From: Dugong dugon
Taxonomy: Eukaryota; Chordata; Mammalia; Sirenia; Dugongidae
Assembly (NCBI GenBank): GCA_030035585.1
Contig: CM057482.1
Location: 50,263,501-50,327,500, forward strand
Reading direction: 5' to 3'
DNA length: 64,000 bases
Numbering within the stretch: position 1 is the first letter of the stretch; each line of letters opens with the position of its first letter. Below are positions 35,463 to 46,660 of the stretch, piece by piece. Under the pieces are notes generated by a model. It did not search any database and was not told where the DNA came from. It saw nothing but the letters and a program-made list of their open reading frames with translations. The position numbers were made by a program, and so were the translations under genes.

Positions 35463-35873
35463 TAGTACTATCGTTTCTTATCACATGTTGCCTCCTGATA
35501 TGGTTGAATGTCGACCAATACTTTTTGATATAATGAGTCTGTGTATTCCTTCCATCTTCTTTTGATGCTTTCTGTGTCATTCAATTTTTTGCCCATAGAC
35601 TCCTTTAGAATTGCAACTACAGCTTGAATTTTCTCTTCATTTCTTTCAGCTTGAGAAATGCCAATCATGTTCTTCCCTTTTGGTTTTCTAACTCCAGGTC
35701 TTTGCACATGTCATCATAATGCTTTACCTTGTCTTCTTAAGCCACCCTTTGAAATCTTCTGTTCAGCTCTTTTACTACATCATTTCTTCTGTTCGTTTTA
35801 GCTACTCTGAGCTTAAGAGGAAATTTCAGAGTCTCTCCTGACATTTATTTTGGGTCCCCCCCCCCCTTCTTTC

Positions 35874-36284
35874 TTATCTTTTTAATGACCTTTCACTTTC
35901 TTCGTATATGATGTCCTTGATATCGTGCCACAACTCTTCTGGTCTTTGGTCACTAGTGTTCAGTGCTTCAAATCTATTCTTGAGATAGTCTCTAAATTCA
36001 GATGGGGTGTATTCAAAGTTGTACTTTGACTTGCTTGGGCTTGCTCTGATTTTCTTCAGCTTCGGTCTGAACTTGCACATTGAGTAACTGAGGGTCTGTT
36101 CCACAGTCAGCCCCTGGCTTTGTCGTGACTGATGTTGAGCTTCTTCATTGCATCTTTCCACAGATGTAGTTGATCTGATTTCTGCATAATCCATTCTGTG
36201 AGGTCCACTTCTACAGTCATCAGTTGTGTTGTTGAAAGAAGTATTTTCCATGAATAAATCTTCCGTCTTGCAGAATTCTATCAT
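35874..36284 (-). pseudogene. RTE endonuclease, C-terminal fragment
   Basis: The frame has MIEFCKTEDLFMENTSF, DDCRSGPHRMDYAEIRSTTS and LTVEQTLSYSMCKFRPKLKKI, matching the C-terminal half of the RTE endonuclease. It is cut at its N-terminal side by the L1 insertion. A C11 run lies just beside it at 35856-35866. Confidence 0.75.
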
Positions 36285-36394
36285 GCCATCTCCAGCATTG
36301 TTCCCATTGCCAAGACTGTATTTACCAACTACTGATCTTTATTCTTGGTTTCCAACTTACACATTCCAATCACCAGTAATTATTAATGCATCTT

Positions 36395-37739
36395 TTTTTT
36401 TTTTTTTTTTGGCTTAAATAAGTTATTTTATTTTCTTATTAAGATATAATTCACACAACGTAGAAGTCACCATTTTGAAGTGTACAATTTTGTGGTTCTT
36501 AGTATATTTACAAGGTTGTGCAATCACCACCACTAATTCCAGAATATTTTCAATACTTCCAAAGGAAACTCTGTACCCATTAGCAGTCACTCCCCATTTC
36601 TTTCTTCACCCAGACCCTAGCAACCACCAATCCACTTGCTGTCTTTATGGATTTGCCTATTCTGGACGTTTCATATGTTATCATACAATATGTGGTCTTT
36701 TTTTTTTTTTTTTTGCTTTTTATTTTTTTTTTTAATTTTATTTTATTTTTTTATATATATTTTATTGTACTTCAGGTGAAAGCTTACAGAGCAAATAGTT
36801 TCTCATGAAATAGTAGTACACATGTTGTTTTTTTTTGACATTGGTTAACAACCCCACAACGTATTAAGCCTCTAAATTCTCAACCTTTTTTTTTTGATGA
36901 AAATTACAGATGGCCAAAGATACACCGTTTCAAAATTTTCTACATTCACAGTTCAGTGACATTGACTACGCTCTTCCAACTGTGCTGTTATTCTCACTTA
37001 AGATGAAGGCTTACAGAACAAAATAGTTTTTCATTTAACAGTTACTACACATGTTGCCCTATGACAATGGTTAACAATCTCACAGCACATCAAGAATATC
37101 CTTACTCCACCTTGTGTTCCCTATCACCAGGGGGCTTCCTTGTCCCCTTCTGTCTTCTGGACCTTGTCAGTGGACTATTGTACCTCTTTAGTCTCCTTTG
37201 TTTGTTTATTTATTTATTTATTTTTATTTTATTTAAACACCATTTCAAAACTTTTTACTTACACATTTAAGTGATATTGACTATGCTCTTCCAATTGTGC
37301 TGCCATTCTCGCCCAAGATGAAGGCTTACAGGACAAAACAGCCTCCCATTTAATAGTTACTACAAATGTTGCCCTATAGCAGTGGTCAACAATCTCACAA
37401 TACATCGACAGTGTCCTTATTCAATTTGTGTTCCTTATCATCAGTTTCCTACTCTCCCTCTGCCTTCTGGCCCTTGTCACCGGACTCCTGTACATCGTTA
37501 GTCCCATTTAGTTTTACTGGGGTGTCCATTCCCAGGCTTAACATCGAACCTCAAAGGTAACTTCCCCTCTGAGCTGAAAGGGTGTCTGGGGGCCACACTC
37601 TCGAGGTTTCTCTAGTATTCTTTAGGCCAGTATATCTGGTCTTCTTTTTTTTTTTTTTTTTTTGGGAGTTAAAATTAAAATTATGCTCTACATCCTACTC
37701 CAGCTCTGCCCAGAACCCTCTGTTGTGATCCTGGTCAGA
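36395..37739 (-). mobile_element. 5'-truncated antisense L1 with extra 3' sequence, inserted in the RTE
   Basis: The 14-bp repeat TATTAATGCATCTT at 36381-36394 and 37740-37753 bounds the whole unit. On the minus strand it begins with L1 3' UTR (37739-37314) nearly identical to 10386-9970, then module B, a TTTA-rich A-tail (about 37200-37235), then further module A and B text (36757-37199), then an older L1 3' end (36412-36690) and a final T-run (36395-36410). The extra about 840 bases downstream of the first tail look like transduced 3' flanking sequence. Confidence 0.75.
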
Positions 37740-37809
37740 TATTAATGCATCTTGATTGCTGGTTTGATCAACTTCAGACTGCAGCAGATGGTAAAAATCT
37801 TTAATTTCT

Positions 37810-38187
37810 TCATATTTGGCATTCGTGTTTGGTGCATAAATTTAAATAATAGTCATTAACCGGTCTTCCTTGTTGGTGTGTATATATTAACCTATCACTG
37901 ACTGTGTTGTACTTCAGGATAGCTCTCAAAGTGTCCTTTTTAACAATGAATACAACCCTGTTCCTCTTTAATTTCTTGTTCCTGACATAGAAGACCATAT
38001 GATGATCAGATTCAAAATGGTCAGTACCAGTCCATTTCAGCTCACTAATGTCTAGGATATTGATTTTCAGGTGTTTCATTTCCTTTTTGATGGCTTTCAA
38101 CTTTCCTTGATTCGTACTTTGTACATTCCACGTTCTGATTACTAATGGTTGTTTGCAGCTGTTATTTCTTATTTTGAGTTGTGCCAC
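37810..38187 (-). pseudogene. RTE AP-endonuclease, N-terminal fragment
   Basis: The frame carries RTWNVQSTNQGKLKAIKKEM, DISELKWTGTDHF and DRLIYTHQQGRPVN, the N-terminal endonuclease motifs (the catalytic N and E of the WNV and ELKW motifs are present). It ends near the L1 insertion. Confidence 0.85.
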
Positions 38188-38189
38188 AT

Positions 38190-38520
38190 CAGCAAATGAA
38201 GATCTGGAAGACTTTACTCTGTCAACCTCATTAAGGTTGAGTCTATTTTGAGGAGGCAGTTCTTCCCCAGTCGAGTACCTTCCAACCTGGGGGGCTCATC
38301 TTCCAGCACTATGTTGGACAACATTCTGTTGTTTTCCATAAGGTTTTCATTGACTGATTTTTGGAAGTAGATTGCCAGACCTTTCTTCCTAGTTTTAGGA
38401 AACTCTTCTGAAACCTGCCCACCTGTGTGACCCTGCTGATATTTAAATACTAGTGGTATAGCTTCCAGTATCATAGCAACATGAAAGCCATCACAGTATG
38501 ACACACTGACAGAGGGGTGG
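38190..38520 (-). other. RTE 5' UTR-like segment, shared with the SINE body
   Basis: The text 'ttttcattgactgatttttg' and 'gtagattgccagacctttct' (38343-38395) also occurs in the central part of the long AfroSINE copies at 6890-6940, 42110-42150, 45115-45150 and 47275-47310. It lies where the RTE 5' UTR should be. Confidence 0.55.
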
Positions 38521-38789
38521 TGGATCTATATCCATATTCATTTCCATATCTATATCTTTGCTGGCCTGGGCCATGGATGGTCCTCCAGGATCCTCTCAGC
38601 AGCCCTAACCCCAGCCCTTGGTCCAGTGACTTTAAATCTGTGTCTCATTTCACCTCTGAATTCCTTATCAGAAGTCTATTCTGTGAAAATGGAAAAATAA
38701 AGCTTTGGTTAAATATAGACTAGAGATGGCAGACAGGGTGCTGCTAGACTCTAACTACACTCAGCAGCCCGGTAGTCAGACCAGGATTG
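38521..38789. other. Unassigned non-coding sequence
   Basis: Nothing I recognise lies between the RTE and the next L1. Confidence 0.4.
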
Positions 38790-39450
38790 GACCACTTTTT
38801 TAAAATTGTATTGTGGTAAAATATATATAACAAAACATTTTCCATTTTAACCATTTTTAAGTGTATAATTCAGTGACGTTAATTGCATTCAGTATGTTGT
38901 AGAACCATCACTACTATCCATTTCCAAATGTTTTTCATCACCCTAAACTGAAACTCAGTGCCCCTTAAGCAATAACTCCCCACTTCCTTCTCTCCCCAGT
39001 CCCTGGTAACCGCTAATAAACTTTGATCTCTATGGATTTGCCTATTCTAGATACTTCATAAAAGTGAGATCCTATAATATTTATCATTTGGTGTCTGACA
39101 TATTTTACTTAGCATAATGTTTTCAAAGTTCAGTGTTGTAGCACATATCACAATTTAATTTTTCTTTATGGCTGAATAACATTTCATTGTATGTATGTAC
39201 CATGTTTGTTTATCCATTTATCTGTGGATGGGTACTTGGATTGTTTCCTCCTTTTGGCTATTGTGAATAATGCTGCAGTGAAAATTAGAGTACAAGTCTC
39301 TGAATCCCTGCTTTGTAGTCTTTTGGGTATATACCTAGGCGTGGAATTGCTGGGTCACATGATAATTCTGTATTTAACTTTTTGAGGAACTACCAGACTA
39401 TTTTCCACAGAGGCCACACCATTTTACATTCTCACCAGCTTTTCAGAGTT
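38790..39450 (-). repeat. Old antisense L1 3' end
   Basis: 'ttaaccatttttaagtgtat', 'tatggatttgcctattctag' and 'gctattgtgaataatgctgc' are reverse wording of an L1M-type 3' UTR and the last part of ORF2. Confidence 0.8.
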
Positions 39451-40480
39451 CTTACAACACTGAGTCTGTCAGCTTCTGGTTGTTTTCCTTGGTGTTCCGG
39501 AGCGAGGTGGGGGAAGGAGTGTATGGGACTGCACACACCGCCATCTTCCAGGAAGTCTGCCAATGTGTGTACTTTTTTAATGATGTGAACTATTATATCA
39601 CAGTGAAAATGAATAAACTATAGCTGTGTGCACCAACATGATAGATGGATCCTAAAAATGTACATTTTCTTAACCTGGATTATTCTTGAAGCAGAACTGA
39701 GTTTGGAGCTAACATGTGGGTAGTTACCTGGGAGTTTTCAGTATCACAGGGAGAGCAAGTAAGGTTGGAAGAGTAAAGCAGAGAGGAAAGGACTTGGCCC
39801 CTGGGAGTGATGTACTTGATCCTGACAGGACCTGTGAGGGGCTACAGAGCAGTTTCCAGATTTGTCTGCCTAAGGCCCATTGCCTCTCGCCCTCTGTTGC
39901 TTCAGGGTTACTCAGAGGCACTGACTTCCATCAGAGCAGCCCCTGCAGGAAGTAAGAGATACAGACTGCACCCTGAGTGGATTTGCTCCCTGTGTCTGAG
40001 AAATATGTGAAATATGCAACAGTTTTAAATTATATCATTTCTATAAAGTACTAAAATAAGCAAAGTAAAATAAGCAAAGCCTTATTGTACGGAGAGTATA
40101 AGTAAGTGGAAAAAAAAGAAACTTTAAAGAGAAAGAGAATAAAATGATAATGTAAAATTCAAGATTGTGGTCCTCCAATAGCATCCAGGTAGAAAAACTT
40201 ATTTCTATTTACCCGAGCTATCCTTCATAGATGACAACAGCTGAAGCAGATGGGAAATCTGGGATGGTACTTTTAAAGCAGCTGAAGTGTGCTCAGATAT
40301 TCATGGGTCTGGAGGTCATCAAATCGATCGGAAGAAAAACTATCTGAAGACGTACTTCAGCAATTTCCGATGTAAAGTCAGCAGCTCAAGTTGGTGAAGT
40401 CACGGGATAAGAGAACAAATGAGAAGCACTGAAACTAGTTAAAGCTGAAAGTGGAAATTATAAATATATATATATCCGAA
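39451..40480. other. Unassigned non-coding sequence
   Basis: I recognise no gene or repeat. Overlapping open stretches at 39716-40010 lack splice support. Confidence 0.4.
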
Positions 40481-40481
40481 G

Positions 40482-40677
40482 GAGTCCCTGGGAGGTGCCA
40501 ACGGTTAACTGCTAACTGAAAGTTTGGAGGATTGAGTCCACTCAGAGGTACCTTGGAAGAAAGGTCTGGGGATCTGTTTCCGAGAAGTCAGCCACTGAAA
40601 GCCCTGTGGAAACACAGGTCTGCGCTTACACACGTGGGATTGCGTTGAGCTGGAGTCGACTTGATGGCAACTGGATG
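40482..40677 (+). repeat. AfroSINE, sense, long form
   Basis: It has the head GAGTCCCTGGGAGG, the middle 'gtcagccactgaaagccctg' and the tail 'tggagtcgacttgatggcaa'. Confidence 0.85.
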
Positions 40678-40779
40678 TTATTAACAAAAGAGACTGAATA
40701 TACAATATATAAACAATATAATAGTTCGGATCTAAAATTCCAGATTATAGTAGCAAAAAAGGAGAAGATGAGGTGAAGG

Positions 40780-40948
40780 AGAAAAAAAAGAAAGAAAATC
40801 TGTTGCTGTCGAGTCGATTCCAACTCATAGTGACCCTATAGGACAGAGCAGAACTGCCCTTAGAGTTTCCACGGAGTGGCTGGTGGCTTCGAACTCCTGA
40901 CCTTTTGGTTGTCAGCTGAGCTCTTAATCACTGTACCGCTAGGGCTCT
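40780..40948 (-). repeat. AfroSINE, antisense, short form
   Basis: 'tgctgtcgagtcgattccaa' leads to 'accgctagggctct'. The exact 10-bp repeat TGAGGTGAAG at 40769-40778 and 40948-40957 marks the target duplication. Confidence 0.9.
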
Positions 40949-41254
40949 GAGGTGAAGAGAAGAAAGCATACTCGTGTTAAAACTCTTGCTTACACTGTAG
41001 GGGCTTTAACAGAAACTACTCTTAATTGAAAACTTATATAGAGGTATGTGGGCTAAAAATTAGCTGAACATTTAAAGTTAACCAACTGTATAAATTAAAA
41101 TCATGTATATATATTCCAAATTACTAGATACTGTAACTTAGTTTGAACAGATCAACTGTAAGATGATATCTTGGGTACAACCTAGGAAATTTGAATGAAG
41201 ATCAGGTATTAGATGATACTAAGATATTTTATTAATAATTAATAATTTTTTAGA

Positions 41255-41483
41255 TATATTGATAGTTTTGTGGTTCAATAGAGAAATGTTTTTAGAGATG
41301 CATATTGAAATATTTAGGGGTGAAATGTCATGACGTTTGTAATTTATCTTAAAAAGCAAAGACAGAGATAAAGCAAGTATGGCAAAATTGTCAATCAAGG
41401 TGATGGTTAGGAGATGGGATTGGATATTCTTAATTTTCTAGTTTTCTAACTACTTGAAATTTTTCACAATAAAAAGATTCAAA
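41255..41483 (+). repeat. Old sense L1 3'-end fragment
   Basis: 'tgaaatgtcatgacgtttgt' and 'tgaaatttttcacaataaaa' follow L1M-type 3' UTR text. 40958-41254 and 41484-41929 are unassigned. Confidence 0.55.
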
Positions 41484-41929
41484 ATCATCACAAGGGTTGA
41501 AAGATAAAGTTGAGGAAATCTCTCAGAAAACTGAACAAAAAAGACCGGGAAGTGGGAGATTGGAAGGAAAGAAAAGAGAGCATCAGGCAGCAAATAGGAA
41601 CAGGAATTGCAAAGAACAAAGGAAATAGAGTGGAAAGAGCCATGACAAAATAATACAAGAAATACTCCCAGAACTGAAAGAGATGAGATTCCAGGTTCAG
41701 AGCAAGTACCCAGCTCAATGAATGAAAAGCAAAGAGCCACACGTGCCCCTGTGGGTTTCATATATTACCGCCAGGAATCAGGGGCATCAGACCCCTGGAT
41801 ACCCTTTTGCCCTGTTGGGATCAGTCACCCTAGAAGCCCAGTATTTCCTGTCTCCTGAGGCTACCCTGTCTCAGTCTTTTGTTTCTTCATTTGGTGTATC
41901 CCTGTCTAACATACCACATTGCTTTACTC

Positions 41930-42290
41930 ATTATTTTCTCCCTGTCTTCTGCCCCCCAGAATGTCAGCCCCATGAGGGAGGCCCTGCGAGTCACCTTTGT
42001 TAACTGCTGAATCACCAGCGCCTAGAACCAAAAACCAATTGCTGTTGAGTTAACCCCAACTCATGGTGACCCCCTGTGTGTCACAGTAGAACTGTGCTCC
42101 ATAGGATTTTCAGTGGCTGATTTTTTCAGAAGTAGATCACCAGACCTTTCTTCCGACGTACCTCTGGACTCCAACCTCCAACCTTTTGGTTAGCAGCTGA
42201 GCACATTAACCGTTTGCGCCAGCCAGTGCCTAGAACACTGCCTGGTAAATGTCTGGCACTCAATAAAAATCTGTGAATCAGATTTCTCAG
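41930..42290 (+). repeat. L2 3' end, sense, split by an AfroSINE
   Basis: 'gaatgtcagccccatgaggg', 'tgaatcaccagcgcctagaa' and 'tggcactcaataaaaatctg' follow the LINE-2 3' end. The SINE at 42029-42222 divides it. Confidence 0.75.
42029..42222 (-). repeat. AfroSINE, antisense, long form, inserted in L2
   Basis: 'gctgttgagttaaccccaac' leads to 'tagcagctgagcacattaac'. The flanks CCAGCGCCTAGAAC (42015-42028) and CCAGTGCCTAGAAC (42223-42236) are a 14-bp target duplication with one mismatch. Confidence 0.9.
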
Positions 42291-42994
42291 CAGCAATGCT
42301 GAAAGTCAGAACATATTAGAGCATTATGTAAAAAATTCTGAAGGAAAATAGTCTGCAGCCTAAAATTTCTACCCCTATATTTCAGACATGGAGGGTTTTA
42401 AGATTTTTACCTGCTATGAATTATTTCTCTGAAAGTTACTGGAGGATGTGGTCCCTCAAAAATCTGGGGAAAAACCAAGAAAAAGGAAGACGTGGGATCA
42501 AGAAAACGGGCTCCACCCAGGGGTGGTGAAAGTGAGTCCAGGGTGATGGTGAAGGAACTCCCTGGGAGCTGAGGTGCTCCAGGCCAGGTGAGGAAGGGGC
42601 AGGTGGAGGGAGGGCCCCCAGAGTGACATGGCCGAGAAAGCTGGAGTGGATGGAGCACTTACTGCGCCCAGACATGGGGAGAGAGGAGAGGAGATTCTCA
42701 GGGGTGTTGGAGAGCTGGGATGAAGTTTTGATAGATGTATAGAAGATAAATGCAAAAAAGGGCAATTCACCCCAATTAAATATAGCAATGTGGTTTTAAA
42801 AGGCAGTGTAATTACAGTACTCCTTGTGGTTCAGCTACGGGTAGTATTACATAGTCACCATGATGTCAACATCGAATGCTGAAATATTTAAAAAAAAAAA
42901 AAAAAAAAGGACTACTGCTATTGGGAGCGGGAAGGAGCTGGGAGGAAGGGCAGGAAGGCTGTGTCTTGTGTGTTTATGGAGATTGTTGGGAGGG
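42291..42994. other. Unassigned non-coding sequence
   Basis: G/A-rich from 42480 to 42730, with an A-run at 42891-42908. Antisense open stretches here are compositional. Confidence 0.4.
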
Positions 42995-43053
42995 CAACTG
43001 CCAACCTTTTGGTTAGCAGCCGAGCTCTTAACCACTGCGCCATCAGGGCTCCA
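42995..43053 (-). repeat. AfroSINE head fragment, antisense
   Basis: Only the tRNA-related head remains ('ccaaccttttggttagcagc' to 'gcgccatcagggctcc'). Confidence 0.85.
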
Positions 43054-43169
43054 AACAATTACTTAGACTGATGTAAATAAATTTAAAAAAATTAAATATA
43101 TGCTCCTATATTTATATGCTTGTTCAAAAACATTTACTTGTGTGTTTATGACTTAAAATGTTTATAGAT

Positions 43170-43385
43170 TAATAGTTGTTAGGTGCCGTTGAGTCAGTTC
43201 CTACTCTTAGTGACCCTGTGTACAACAGAATGAAACACTGCCAGGTCCTGTGCCATCCTCACAATCGTTGTTACTCATGAGCCCATTGTTGCAGCCACTG
43301 TGTCAGTCCATTTCGTTGAGGGTCTTCCTCTTTTTCGCTGACCCTCTGGTAGTAGGACTCTTTAAAGCAATGGTAGTGTATTCAT
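43170..43385 (-). repeat. RTE/BovB-like 3' end, antisense
   Basis: It has 'gttgttaggtgccgttgagt', 'acaacagaatgaaacactgc' and 'ttgagggtcttcctcttttt', the complement of the sense copy at 53400-53585. Confidence 0.8.
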
Positions 43386-44007
43386 ATGAACCATTAAAAT
43401 GATGTAAACAAATAAATATTGTGATGTCATGATCATGATGAATTATATTGTAATGGAAAATTATTGACAACACTATGATCTGATTTTTATAAAAACCTTT
43501 AAATAGAATCCTACCACATGTTAACAGAAGTTAGAACAGAAGTGGCGAGGGTATAGATGGTTTAATATCCTTCCTTTAGCTTATATGACATTCTTAACTT
43601 TTTTATACGTTGACCTTGCATTGCTTTTGTTATAAAATTAAGAAAGCAAGTGAAAATATTGTCCTTCAAAGGCAGTGCTACCCCGGGGCCCCTGCACAAT
43701 TGGACAGGAGAGTGGCAGAGAAGGATGCCCGCCCTGGAGGAGGGCGCCACACGGAGCATTGCATGCTGGGCCTTGCTTTGACTGCCTTCAGGAGACAGGG
43801 TTTCTATCTTACTGAGGCGCCAGGCCCCTCACTCAGTGTGGGACTGCAGGACCTGCACGTTACAACAACCACAGGGTGCTGGTTCCCTGACGGGCTGCAC
43901 AGAGCACAGGGGAGCAGCCATACGAGGCAGGACGAGGGGGTGGGGGGCAGGCCCCTCAGCCTGGAGGTGAAAGGGTATGAGCAGGGAAGAGGGGCCCCCC
44001 TGAGGTT
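43386..44007. other. Weakly L1-like, then GC-rich unassigned sequence
   Basis: 43425-43640 resembles an old L1 3' end at low confidence. 43670-44007 is GC-rich with no recognised gene. Confidence 0.35.
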
Positions 44008-44273
44008 TGCATTTTAGCAAGGTGATTCTGCAGTGCTGTGGAAAATAGGCTGAAGTGGCCAGCAGCAGAGCAGGGAGACTCCATGTAGAGTGTTGGAGTA
44101 GTTCAGGGAGAGGTGACAGCCAGGTGTGGTGGTGCGGGGATGCATTTTAGCAAGGTGATTCTGCAGTGCTGTGGAAAATAAGCTGAAGTGGCCAGCAGCA
44201 GAGCAGGGAGACTCCATGTAGAGTGTTGGAGTAGTTCAGGGAGAGGTGACAGCCAGGTGTGGTGGTGCGGGGA
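44008..44273. repeat. 133-bp tandem duplication
   Basis: Unit 1 is 44008-44140 and unit 2 is 44141-44273. I see one difference (aatagg versus aataag at 44045 and 44178), so it is a recent duplication. Confidence 0.95.
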
Positions 44274-45047
44274 TCTGGAGTTCTCCTGCATACCTCCTCA
44301 GGAGGAGGAAGTAGACAGACGGGATTTGAGAGAGGTGGAGAGAGGGAAGCTGGGCAGTGGTAGCTGGTTTCTAACAGCCCCACCTGGTTGGATAGGGAGT
44401 GGCCCTGACAGAGGGTAATGTGCCCACAGGGCAGCTGGGTGTGGGGTGGTTGATGGTGCAGCTTGGCTACATTGAGTCAGAGCTGCTGGCGAGACACCCA
44501 GCAGCAGATGTCCACTTGGCAAATGGTGTACACGGGACTGGAGGGGACTGAGAGGGGCTGAGAGAGGGAGTTTTAGAAGCGAACTGGGAAGGAGCAAGGG
44601 AGGGGTTGAGATCTCCTGTGATGGGTGGTGTGCGGAGGGGAGAAGGGAAAAAGGGTAGAGGGAATCTGCAAGGAGCAGCCCTGGAGATCAAGGTGGGAAA
44701 CCAGGGGCAGCTGAGGGAGGAGGTTGCTCTGGAAAGGCAGGAGAGGGCATTAAAGTCGGCCAGTAAGGGCTGAAGGGGGCCCTCAAGACTCAGGGACCCA
44801 GAGGCCCCTGGTGACCAGGGCATAGGAGTCCTGGGAGCGGTGGATGCAGATGGAGGCAGGACCCAACTGAAGGGGAAGGGGCACAGAAGGCTGAAAGGAG
44901 ACAGTGTTACAGGGGTGCTGGTCCCTGCTGACCTCTTGCAGGGCCACTGCATCTGTTTGGGGCCACTTGGTTGGCGGGGGACTCCCTTCATGCCAGCAGC
45001 GTGGGTCAGTTGTACAGGTTCCCCACTTTCTATTTGAGGGCCTTACC
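44274..45047. other. G/A-rich unassigned sequence
   Basis: High GC and few CpGs. Long antisense open frames here come from composition. I see no exon I can defend. Confidence 0.35.
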
Positions 45048-45236
45048 AGTTGCTGACTAGTGAACGCTGACTCACTGAGACCTCATGTGCAGAGTAGAAC
45101 TGTGCTCCATAGGTTTTTCAGTGGCTGCTTTTTTTGGAAGTAGATTGCCAGGCCTGTTTAGAAGATAGGTGCCTCTGGATGGGTTCGAACCACCAACCTT
45201 TCGGCAAGTATTTGAGTGCTTAACTGTTTGGCCCAC
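45048..45236 (-). repeat. AfroSINE, antisense, long form
   Basis: It has 'gcagagtagaactgtgctcc', 'ttttggaagtagattgccag' and 'gggttcgaaccaccaacctt'. Confidence 0.85.
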
Positions 45237-46453
45237 CTGTTGACTCCTTTGGGTGGACCTAGGCGGTGAGTGAGGGGCCATGGCCTAGGCAGAGTCCTGG
45301 CATGCCGGTGTGTGTTGCTCATGGCGTGGGATGGCAGCTTCTGGCAGCCTCCTGGTGCTAACAAGAAGTGCTCCTTGTCCCCTCTGCTCTGTAGTCAAGC
45401 CCCATGCCCCTTCCTTGCCTGTCCCAGTGGCCCTCTGCCTCCTTCTGGGTCTCACCAAGTTTGAGGACAGAAGACTCACTCTGCACCCAGGTCTGTGTGT
45501 GGCCTGGCAGGGGCTGAGGAGGGCAGGGCCAGTGCTAGAGCAGAGGGCAGGAGACAGTGGGCACCTGGGGCAGCACTGGGGCCTGGAGGCAGGAGAGCAG
45601 CCTGTAGGCCCTGAGTGGGTTCTGAGGGTGGGGCAGAGCGGGGATTTGGTGGTTACATTGAAGGGGCTCAGAGGGGTGATTGTGGAAGCTGTGAATTCAG
45701 AGACATTCCATGGTCTGCTGACTGGGCTCGTAGGCCAGGAGTTCCCAGAAGGGAATGTGCTCTGGGGCGCAGATAACCTAGCATGTGGCCTGGAGAACCA
45801 GCTGGTCCTGGGAAGGCCCAGGCTAAGGCACCTTTACAGAACAGAACTGGGTTTTGGACTTTGTATAAGGAATGTGTGGTTTATAACATTAGTGTAGTGG
45901 GCTTTTATTCAGAATCATTTGGAAATGAAAGAGCAATTTATCTACCAGACAGGTTCAGTTCCTATTGTAATTCCAGTGGATTTAAAAGTTTATGTAGGTC
46001 TGTGAATTTGCTTGCATAATTATACTCTGATAGCTTTTCATTACACTTAATGTGATTTTAATGGAATTAATGTTCTGAATCAACAAATTACATTGTTTTT
46101 ATTGTGCAAAGAGGAGACTTCTAAAAGAAGAGAATCAAAATGATTTGTGAATAGTTTATAGAAAGTTCTTTTCCAAACAAGGCAGTATACCTGCATGTTT
46201 AATATTGTCTTTCCAACACTGGGTTGAGAAAGGGAGGAAGACAGGGGCCTCTTGTGTACATTTGGGTGCTGGTTGGAATGCATCCTTGAAACTTGCATTT
46301 ATCTTTTAAATCCTCATAATCTTCCATCAAAGAGCAGCAGCCCACGTAGAGGTGCCCATGACCACCTGGCATCTTTCTTGGCAGGCTAGGTCTCCCTGCT
46401 TCCCACACATACCTGGGACCCTGCACAGTGCTGGGATTCTAGTTCCCGCCCTC
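45237..46453. other. GC-rich then A/T-rich unassigned sequence
   Basis: An open frame at 45310-45897 (+, 195 codons) has no recognisable domain. It overlaps an opposite-strand frame and probably reflects GC content. 45900-46100 is A/T-rich. Confidence 0.35.
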
Positions 46454-46464
46454 TTACTCAGCCA

Positions 46465-46647
46465 GGGTGTCCCTGGCTGGTATAACTGCTAATTGAAAGG
46501 ATGGAAGTTCGAGTTCACCCAGAGGCTCCTCAAAAGAAAGGCCTGGTGATCTACTTCTGAAAAGTCAGCCATTGAAAACCCTATGGAGCACAGTTCTACT
46601 CCCACATGGGGTCACACTGAGTCAGAATCAACTTGAGGACAACTGGT
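46465..46647 (+). repeat. AfroSINE, sense, long form
   Basis: It has 'gggtgtccctggctgg', 'aaaagtcagccattgaaaac' and 'gtcagaatcaacttgaggac'. Flanks TTACTCAGCCAGG (46454-46466) and TTACTTAGCCAGG (46648-46660) are a 13-bp duplication with one mismatch. Confidence 0.9.
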
Positions 46648-46660
46648 TTACTTAGCCAGG

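Larger units (their letters stand above)
34755..38520 (-). mobile_element. RTE/BovB-like retrotransposon, 3'-deleted and split by two insertions
   Basis: In minus-strand order: a 5' UTR-like part (38190-38520), AP-endonuclease N-terminal part (37810-38187), an L1 insertion (36395-37739), endonuclease C-terminal part (35874-36380), a linker (35468-35860), a second L1-derived insertion (about 35056-35462), and the start of the reverse transcriptase (34759-35040). The element stops within the RT domain, so its 3' half is missing, unlike the 5' truncation usual for this class. The family encodes one protein with endonuclease and RT and mobilises tRNA-headed SINEs sharing its tail. Confidence 0.8.

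Noticed and set aside
44141-45000. CpG island or promoter in the GC-rich stretch
   Set aside because: GC is high but CpG dinucleotides are sparse, and no TATA, initiator or first exon is visible.
45310-45897. 195-codon open frame in GC-rich DNA
   Set aside because: No recognisable domain, overlapping frames on the other strand, no splice or promoter signals. Most likely a composition effect.
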